A stretch of DNA of 64,000 nucleotides from Apiospora phragmitis (Eukaryota > Ascomycota > Sordariomycetes > Amphisphaeriales > Apiosporaceae), in the NCBI GenBank assembly GCA_038363925.1, contig JAQQWL010000012.1:186001-250000 (forward strand). The letters are read 5' to 3'. Position 1 is the stretch's first letter. The number at the start of each line of letters is the position of its first letter. Both the position numbers and the translations under genes were made by a program. Of the stretch, positions 56,374-64,000 are shown in pieces. Below the pieces are notes generated by a model that searched no databases, was not told the DNA's origin, and saw only the letters and a program-made list of their open reading frames with translations.

Positions 56374-58201
56374 TCACGGGATCATCGGGTAAGAAGGACC
56401 CATGGCAAGATGACCCGCAAAGAACAAGTCATCCATCTCATCATCGAAATCGTCAAAGGGGTTAAGATCGTAGAACTCCAGACCTTCATCGTCATCGTAA
56501 TCTAGGAAATCTTCATCTAGTACAGTCAGCACGGTCGTCTCACGATCGGGACGAGATGGTTGTCTTACCGTCATCTTCTTCGTCGAAGAAGGCAGGGTGT
56601 TCGTCATCCTCATCGGCCAGAGGCAGGACGAAGTGAAGCTCGGCATCGTCGGCGAACTTACGAATGGTTCTCATGGTGTCGGGGCCTTGGTGCTTAGCCA
56701 CATTCAGCTTGGTGCTGGTGAAGGAGACGGTGGCGACTATGACGCCCGTGTTCTGCTGCTCTGCACCCTTAATGAAGATGCTGTCAAGCCGGACGCCGGA
56801 GCGACACAGTTTCTCCAAGAAACTCGCCCACTTGTTGGGGGGTGGGTTTTGCTTATTGTAAACTTCGTCTGTGTCATCAACCAGGAGGACCTTCTGCAAA
56901 CTCAGGCTCTTCAGTGTTCGCTTGAACTTGGTGACAATGGCGAGCAGCTCGTCGTCAGTAACAGTCAAGGTGCCTAGGTCCAGCTGACGTAGGCGTGGAA
57001 AGGCGACAGGCGGTGGCGGCGCCATATCTGGACTGCATGTGTATTTCGGGGGCGAAGCAGGAGGTGGAGTCGCAAGCCACTCGAGGAAATGGTCGTGATG
57101 ATCGTCCGACACGGGACAGTTGAGGCGCAGATGGCGGACGTTGGATGTGAACGCCAAGAAACGCCTCAAGTGGTACGTATAGATCTCCTCGGAAGGGTCA
57201 TCTTCATGCAGAATAGCGCGACGAGTGGTGTCCACTGCCATGTTGCCGTAAAGGTCCAGCTTGAGCTCGTCGAGTCCGGAGAGAAGCCGAGTCACATCCT
57301 GTTCCAGGAACTTGGGGACGTTGAAGGCAAAGTCGATCAGGCCATCCTGGCTGAATCGGAATTGCAAGCGCTTGGGGGTGATTTTGGCCCGCGCAGCAGC
57401 AAACAGAAGCTTATTTGCGCATTTGGAGCTAAAGTGGGCATGCTCGATGCCGCTCTTATGGCGAGAAGGGATGCATGTGTCGCAGTAAACAGCAGTAGCA
57501 CCGTAGCTTGGGGCCAGGATAGGATTGCCAGGAAAGCGCACTGAATAATAGGAATCGCATACACCGATGAGATCCAGGTTCAGATTGCCAAGTGCGGCAG
57601 TCAGCAACTCCATATCATAGCCGCTGTTCAGGAGGGCTTCTTGGCTCGAACTCTGCGCGACGAACTTGCTGCGGCGTACGGCACCAGCCGAGCCGCGATG
57701 CAGGTTGGGGTGGGCGTGGAGGTGGGTGATGTGTTTGAGGCCATCAGAACAGTACAGATCGGTGCCAATGAAGAGACTCTTGACGAAAGGGGCGAGTCTC
57801 GAATTGGAGATATCCAGTAAGGCCTGCAGACTGGACTCGGTCAACATATGTTGCCTCTTGGCGAAGTTGACGCGGGCGAAGGTGAGGTATAAAGCGTTCT
57901 CTGCCTGCTTGCACGAGAGCCGGAGAGATCCACAATCGGACGTCTCTAGAAAGGAAGAGACGTGGAGCAGCAGCTCGAGAGGCAGACTAAGCAAGCAAGG
58001 AGCCATTTCGGGGGGTTCAGAGCGCTGAGCGCCGGTAGCTGATTGATATTGTTGTGGTTGAGGATGTTCCTGTGGCTGAGGATGTTGCTGGTGGTGATGT
58101 TGTTGGTGGTTGTCCGCGTGGGCGGTAGCTGTACTGGATGAATTTGGAGATGTCGCCAAGGTCATGATTCTGTGGGGGAAGGGGGAGAAAATGGCGAGCA
58201 A
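56374..58201 (-). CDS. F-box protein with acidic tail
   Basis: Exons 58201 (or 58165)..56569 and 56516..56374 join in frame to about 590 residues. An N-terminal His/Gln-rich low-complexity segment (around residues 25-50) precedes the F-box, SLPLELLLHVSSFLETSDCGSL…CKQAENALYLTF. The middle part has leucine-rich repeat-like pieces (LRQLDLGTLTVTDDELLAIV). The second exon is strongly acidic (LDYDDDEGLEFYDLNPFDDF) and follows a 52 nt intron. F-box proteins join SCF ubiquitin ligases and bring substrates; the substrate is unknown. The first Met at 58201 and one at 58165 are both possible starts. Confidence 0.85.
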
Positions 58202-59715
58202 GTTCCAGGGTTGTTTGGGACGAGAGGACGTCCAAATAGGCTTTTGACCGAAATAGGAACTAGGTTAGGAGCTGGCAGGGTCGCAGACCCCATCGACGAA
58301 GGGAGGGTCAACTAAAGTTGAGACGGGTCGTCATCCCAAAGTGCATCCGATGTGTGCGACTTGTTGGTGGGACCAGCAAAGGACGGCTAAGGTCAGGGAG
58401 GGATTCAGGGACGGCTTCAGGTTTTACAAACAGACAGACGGCACGGTCAGTGGATGTGTAACCAGACCAAACAAGGGGGCGCGAGCGGGAAGAGTGTTGG
58501 CAACAGTCCGATAGGTTCGAGCCGGACAGGATCAAATCAAATCAAGGCAGGGGGGCAGGTGGCAGAGTAGGAGTCGGAGTCGGAGTCAAGGTCAATCAAT
58601 GTGTGGCCATTGAGCGACAGGCAGAGGCAGAGAGGCTGCGAGTGGCAGACCTAGCAGCAGCAAATCGAAGAGAGGCAGAATGCTGGAAAGGCAAAGGTGC
58701 ACAAAGGGTGCACAAATCTCGGTTGCCAAAGTCAACCTTAAAACTGGGCTGGATGGGTTTTCAGGAGGTGGTCTGTGCCTTTCTCATGTTAACCTTGACG
58801 GGCTTTTGCACCACAAGCAGGTGTTTTCTGGGGTGGATTGCACGATTGGAGGCTGGTGATCGATGATGATGATGATGATTTGAGTAAAATCAACCAACGA
58901 TATAAAACTCCTTGCCTCCTCTTTTGACCAAGAACCGTCGATATGTACTCAGGAACAACTCTGTTTTTCTCGACTGCGTCAAGGTTGAAACGGTGTTGTG
59001 GGGTTGGCCTAGCTGACAGCCTGTAGGGCCGTGTGGGTGTGGGGTAGAGAGCTACAGCGTACCGCGTGGTAGCAGCCCGTAGCAGGTCGGGGAGAAAGTC
59101 AGAGAAGCTAGCAACCAGTAAAAATGCCCGGATACGAATCAAATTGATGATCAGCGTCGCGTTCGGTGCCACACAGCTCGAAAGAGCATGCATGGGTGCC
59201 GAAATATTAAAGATATCTGGCAAATTGACCCTATCGGTTTGGCTCTCAGACCTCAGACCGGTGCATCCTTCTGTCTCAACCCTTGACCGGTGAGCAGTGA
59301 GCAGTACAAGTAAACCTAGGCGTTGACTGGCTGCTCTCATTTCCATACAAGGTGAGAATAAATGCAATGTAATGTCATACAGCTGCATACAGGAACAATC
59401 ACACCTCCATGAGCCCAGCCTTTCTGCTGTGATTCGCTATCGTTCCCACTCCTTCCGAAATGCTAAAATGGTAGCCAAGGGCATTATCAGACGACTTTCG
59501 CTTTGTAGGCTGTGAATTCCACGTTTTCAGGGCGAATCTAATACCCCCAGCCTCCCTCCGCGAACTCTACAAGGCAACCGGGCCGACATGCTTTCGGGTC
59601 GATAACTTCTACTTACTCTACTCGTAACTGAAGTTCAATTACTTGTATGGCACAATTAGTCGATGTGCGAACACAACTATCGTGGCCGTCCTCAGTCTAG
59701 CAATACCGCCAGAAC
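58202..59715. other. Intergenic region, no gene seen
   Basis: About 1.5 kb between divergent genes; contains a GATGAT repeat near 58860. No recognised gene. Confidence 0.4.
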
Positions 59716-59983
59716 ATGCGAGGTCCTTGCCAGGCATCCAAAGACGAGATATATGAGATATTGAAGCTCGTATCAAATGCTTATCCCCTTGACTATTACA
59801 GTGTTTGGCAGTCAAGGGGATACCTACATGTGGATCGACTCCAGCTCAGCCACGCCTACTCCCTAAACCCAACTGGGATTTCGCGTTGGAGCCAGCGTCG
59901 TCAGTCGGTCTAAAGCCCACGACGAAAATGCAAAATCTCCTGACCCCGATGCAACCAATTCGCACCAAAATGGCGAGGAAAAT

Positions 59984-61807
59984 ATGAAGCCAGTGCCAGT
60001 AGGAAACCTTTTCGCATTGCGCCCAATTGATGGCCCGGTCTTGTTCGAAGCTGTGGTGGACGATCAGGTATTCCCCATTCCAATTCCAATCTCCCCGCAC
60101 CTCCAAGTCATTTCACAGGGCTGATTTCGCCAACACCAGGGTGCAACTAGAAAACGGCATTGCCAATTGGACTGGCCTGAGATTGGTGACTGGCTAGACC
60201 CCAAAGATGTAAGTCAACTTGAAATCGAGCAGCAACAAACGAATCTAAGTCATCTGCAGACACCTCATGAGTTTCCGGGAATAGCCGAAACACAGGATCG
60301 CCAGCTGTTCTCCCTTAGAGTTATGTAGGAATTCCCCAGACCTCTTAGACTTCCTCGCGAGCCATCTTGATGCTGATTAAGGCAGCAATGTGCGCAATGG
60401 ACAAAATGCCTCCAGACTCAACCTGACGCGAGATGGTTGGGCTAAGATCTCAACGGCATTCGAGCTTCATGAATCGACAGTGGACGCGTTCCTCGATGAC
60501 AATGGTGCATTCGGATTCTACTCCTATCGAGCGGCTACCCACCCGCGCCCAGTCACCCTCATCAGTAAGACCTCTTAAGATTATCGGCCGAAGGGACGCC
60601 CATATACTGACCTCCCTCTCACCAGAGCTTGTACTCAAAGTCCCAAACAAGATCTCTATTGGGTACGATGCAGTGTCACTGGCATACAACCTCTCCACAA
60701 AGTCTGTCACCGCTTTAGTGCACGGTTTGCTGCCCGCCCATTGGGACACCCTCGTGGCGCTTCTGTCGAACTCGCTTCATCTTTGCCGCCACCCTCTATT
60801 GCTGCCTACACTGATATTCTTGACCCATCGGGAGAGGATCGAGAAGTATAGGCACGATATCGATCGCTCAGTGGTTGATCTCGAGAAAGAGACCGGGTTT
60901 GGTGTCGCTGGGTTTCTTCGAGGCTCCCGCTTCCAGAATCCCGATCTCGATCTCGAGTCGGCATTGGTGCGCCTGCAATCACAGCAGACGGAGCTGGCCA
61001 ATCTTGCCGTGGTATTGCGGTTCAGCGCAAAATGGGCCGACTTCCTCCTGAATAGCATCACACGGCTCGGCCAGGCCGCCCTGGTATGCGACCAAGATTT
61101 GATCTTGCAACTGGAAGACGAGATGCTTCACCTGCTGGAACTGCCACGCAACCAGGTACAGACGTCGTTGAGTCAAACACAGGCTCTTAGAGAACGGGGG
61201 CAGAGCCAGGCCAGTCTGGTACGTATTATTGCTAGGAACCTCTGTTTTCATCGCGCTCCATATCCAACTGACAGAATGTGCGTGCACTATTGTAGATCTT
61301 CAGTTTGATCTCATCCGAGGAGAACAAGATTAGCCGCTTCATTGCTGAGGAGAACTCCAAAGTCGCCCTCTCGAGCAAACGAGATAGCATGGCCATGAAG
61401 ACGGTCGCCGTTTTCACAATGATCTTCTTACCTGGCACCTTTGTAGCGGTAAGTCTTCCTTCTACTTTCCACCCTAGGGTGGTGCGGCTGCACCCTACTC
61501 AGTTCTTCGCTTGCTAAACAAATGGGACGACCAGACTTTCCTGAGCATGCCATTCTTCGATTGGAACGCCGATACGGGAGGTAGCCCTTCTTCCTCGCCT
61601 TTCCAGTGGATATATTGGGCCACCACAATGCCCCTGACGATCGCCCTGATGGTTGGGTGGCGGGTGTGGTGGAAACGGGAGGACAGGAAATGGGACGAGG
61701 AGTTGGAACGCGCAAAGGAGGAGAACCAAAGGGCTCTCGGCCGGATTACGACGGCTGACTCGCCATCCTACTCGCCGGTCTATTCGATTGACTCGAGGGT
61801 TAGTTAG
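59984..61807 (+). CDS. CorA-like divalent-cation transporter
   Basis: Exons 59984 (or an upstream exon)..60067, 60140..60208, 60260..60324, 60386..60564, 60626..61218, 61296..61448 and 61535..61807 stay in frame. The N-terminal part is soluble; the helical region (ENKISRFIAEENSKVALSSK) leads to the first membrane helix (MKTVAVFTMIFLPGTFVA) with the motif region MPFFDW, then a second helix (WATTMPLTIALMVGW) and a charged tail. This is the two-helix build of CorA/zinc-transporter-like proteins; fungal members often lack the GMN motif, as here. The start is unsure: an upstream frame at 59716 with SRGYLHV may be a first exon. Confidence 0.82.
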
Positions 61808-62667
61808 CCCATGACACTGATGGCACGGAAAAGGCGAATACCGAGGGGAAGGACAGGACACCATCGTTCGATGTTTGCATGTTTGCAAATGACTAGAGGG
61901 TCGCATTTACGGTAAGCACCGGAGCAGTGTCACAGCGTTGGTCGGCACGCATGTGGTACAAGCCGGTGGTCACAAGCCCGATTGCTCGGTGACCCCCAAA
62001 AGTGGAGACGCCAACCCCTCATTGGTCCAAGCCTATGGGTCACGCCCCCCTTTGTCTAACTATATCACCCTCCAACCCCCCTACTTAAAGGCGTCCAACG
62101 TGTCCAAATAGGATGCGGCTACGTAAAAACGTCCCAAAATGAATGATAAGTCAGCTTCAAGGAGGCCTGAAGACGCACCATCCCTTACTCTTCGGAGTGC
62201 GGCCACGAATAAGGTTCTCGGCACCTGGATTAGATGACCTGCATCTGCTGGTCCCAAGCTAGGGATAGCCTGGACCTGATGGCCCAACACCGATCCGCAT
62301 ACTCCTTCGCGAGTTGTTTCCCAACTCAGCAAGACGCTCAGGGCGAAGACAGTCGTGGTCATGTATAACCAACGCCCCTGCTGGCCCCAACTAGCAAAGC
62401 AAGGAGGCGGCCAGCTGTGCTGAAATCATGACCACACCAAGCAAATGCAACAGTCGTCGCAAGAACACCGGATAAGAGCTGGGAAAGGTTTTCTGCTATA
62501 CTTTACCGGATAGATTGGTGTATAAGACAGGGAGTCCCCATCCTCCTGCATGGCATGAACGCAACCTACTGCATCCACTATTCCATTGTCATAGCCCATT
62601 TAAAGTTACATCCTATAGACGCCCATACATATACTTTTGGTCCGTCCACTTGCATACTTTTGAGACG
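61808..62667. other. Intergenic region, no gene seen
   Basis: About 860 bp upstream of the GH16 gene; no gene or repeat recognised. Confidence 0.4.
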
Positions 62668-63809
62668 ATGCGACACTCCAACGTGCTGATCCCGCTCGCC
62701 TCGGCGCTGCTAAGTGGTCCGGCCCTGGCCTGGGCGCCCCCGGGCTACTCCGGCTTCAACACCGTGTGGTACGACGACTTTGACGGCGCCGCCGGTAGTT
62801 CTCCCAACGGCAATGACTGGAACATCATTACGGGAAACTTGGGCGTCAACAATGAGCTAGAGACATGGTAAGTGAACTGCCTTTCTTTTCGGCCTCATAT
62901 AAGGTGAAGGAAGTATTTAAAGAGAGAGAAACTAACGATGCATGTAGTGCGTTACTTCTGCCCTTGCTGTACCTTCCTATATTGGCATGGGAAAAGCGAA
63001 ATAGAGAAGCTTAACTCGTACTAACTCTAATACCCCCTCCCTAGACACCTCCAGCTCCCGCAACCTCCAGCTCTCAGGCGGCAACACCCTCCAAATCGTC
63101 CCCTGGCGCGACAGCGGCGCCGCCAACGGCTGGACCTCGGGCCGGATCGAGAGCAAGTACGTGTTCACCCCCCAAAACGGCCTCGTGACGCGCGTCGAGT
63201 CCCAACTCCGCTTCGGCAGCAACGACCCAGGCACGAAGCAAGGCCTCTGGCCCGCGTTCTGGCTGCTCGGCCAGGCCCTGCGGCAGGGCACCGGCTGGCC
63301 CCAGGCGGGCGAGCTCGACATCATGGAGACGGTCAACGGGCAGCTGGTCGGGCACGGCACGATCCACTGCGACGTCTACCCGGGCGGCATCTGCAACGAG
63401 CCGACGGGGATCGGGGCCGCCGTGGGGATCCCGAACCAGGACTGGCACGTCTGGCGGCTCGAGTGGGATTTAAGGAATGGGGACTGGACGCAGCAGACGC
63501 TGCAGTGGTCGTTGGACGGGGGCGTGTTCCAGACCGTGTCGGGGGCGCGGATCGGGAATCAGGGGGTTTGGAACTCGCTCGCGCATGCGCCGATGTACTT
63601 TTTGCTGAATATGGCGGTGGGTGGTGACTGTGAGTATTACCCCTTTCTCAAAATATTTTCCTCGTCAATGTGAGCTAGGGTCGGAGTGAAGAGTTCATGT
63701 GCTAATGTGAGGACTTCTCATTACAGGGCCCGGTTACCCTAACGCGGGAACGCAGGACGGGTATGGCAGTATGATGGAGGTGGCTTATGTGGCTCACTAC
63801 CAGACCTGA
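62668..63809 (+). CDS. GH16 glucanase (secreted), doubtful first splice
   Basis: Start at 62668 with a signal peptide (MRHSNVLIPLASALLSGPALAWA). Exons are about 62668..62867, 63045..63629 and 63727..63809. The catalytic domain has GLWPAFWLLG and GELDIMETVNGQ (ExDxxE type, GH16 nucleophile and acid/base), followed by the C-terminal GD|WPGYPNAGTQDGYGSMMEV joined by the last intron. Exon 1 with the GTAAGT donor ends one base too long: the frame requires T at the junction, but an extra G sits before the donor (ACATGGTAAG). That is either a 1-nt insertion or an unseen micro-exon. The enzyme cleaves beta-1,3/1,4-glucan in the wall or in the environment. Confidence 0.85.
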
Positions 63810-64000
63810 GCAGTACATCTTTCTTGTTTGGGTGGTTCTTCTGGTGTACTTTTCGCTTATACCCCTGGATTTGGTTTATTGTGCTTCAAGCGCTATGCTT
63901 TGGCCTAGGTCTGTCTTTTCTGTTGGTCATACTACGTAGGAAATAGGAACTCTTTTAGTCACGAACCACACGAATGCGGTGCATGTGAGACTTTGCCGCC

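Noticed and set aside
60299..60390. Apparent stop and frameshift in the CorA-like gene (TAG near 60325, TAA near 60378)
   Set aside because: A normal 61 nt intron (60325..60385, GTAGGA … GCAG) removes both and keeps the frame.
61262..61295. Extra exon in the CorA-like gene ending in TAG
   Set aside because: Using the acceptor at 61295 instead of an earlier one joins exons in frame without a stop.

Overview
The window looks like a piece of a filamentous ascomycete genome (Pezizomycotina, probably Sordariomycetes). The reasons are genes split by 46-100 nt GT..AG introns, HET-domain and NLR-type genes, a Clr5/ankyrin gene, Fot1/pogo and LTR elements, and strongly AT-biased blocks in which old transposon genes carry C-to-T and G-to-A changes and stop codons, the mark of repeat-induced point mutation (RIP). 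No tRNA, rRNA or CRISPR array was recognised.

Layout. 1-3.5 kb holds the tail of a HET-like gene, a dead cytochrome P450 and a short polyketide synthase ketosynthase relic. 3.58-12.8 kb is an AT-rich island made only of nested mobile elements: solo LTRs, a full LTR retrotransposon (5648-10785, target duplication CTGAG), two inverted pogo-type transposase relics and, on its right border, a LINE relic. 14.4-34.4 kb is a metabolic gene cluster: four P450 genes in two divergent pairs, a rhodopsin-like membrane protein, a short-chain dehydrogenase, a secreted FAD-linked oxidase and a 3-ketosteroid-dehydrogenase-like flavoprotein. No backbone enzyme (PKS, NRPS, terpene cyclase) lies beside them. 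35.3-49.3 kb is a zone of broken recognition-type genes (PNP-NACHT-ankyrin, Clr5-ankyrin, HET) with solo LTRs and a complete pogo element that landed inside the Clr5-ankyrin gene. 50.3-63.8 kb is conserved housekeeping sequence: RPS26 and ubiquitin-RPS31 in a divergent pair, a GH18 chitinase, an F-box protein, a CorA-like transporter and a GH16 glucanase.

How it works together. The enzymes of the 14-34 kb cluster are all oxidative tailoring enzymes, and the mix (clan-7-like P450s, SDR, KstD-like flavoprotein) would fit oxidation of a steroid or triterpenoid scaffold made elsewhere; that is an inference. Several genes here that are otherwise clean carry a single 1-nt frame break, often in a short homopolymer (P450 at 14.7 kb, SDR, KstD-like, HET, GH16). 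These may be consensus errors rather than real lesions and should be checked before the cluster is called dead. By contrast the P450 at 0.8-2.6 kb, the KS relic, the NLR and the Clr5-ankyrin gene are clearly decayed.
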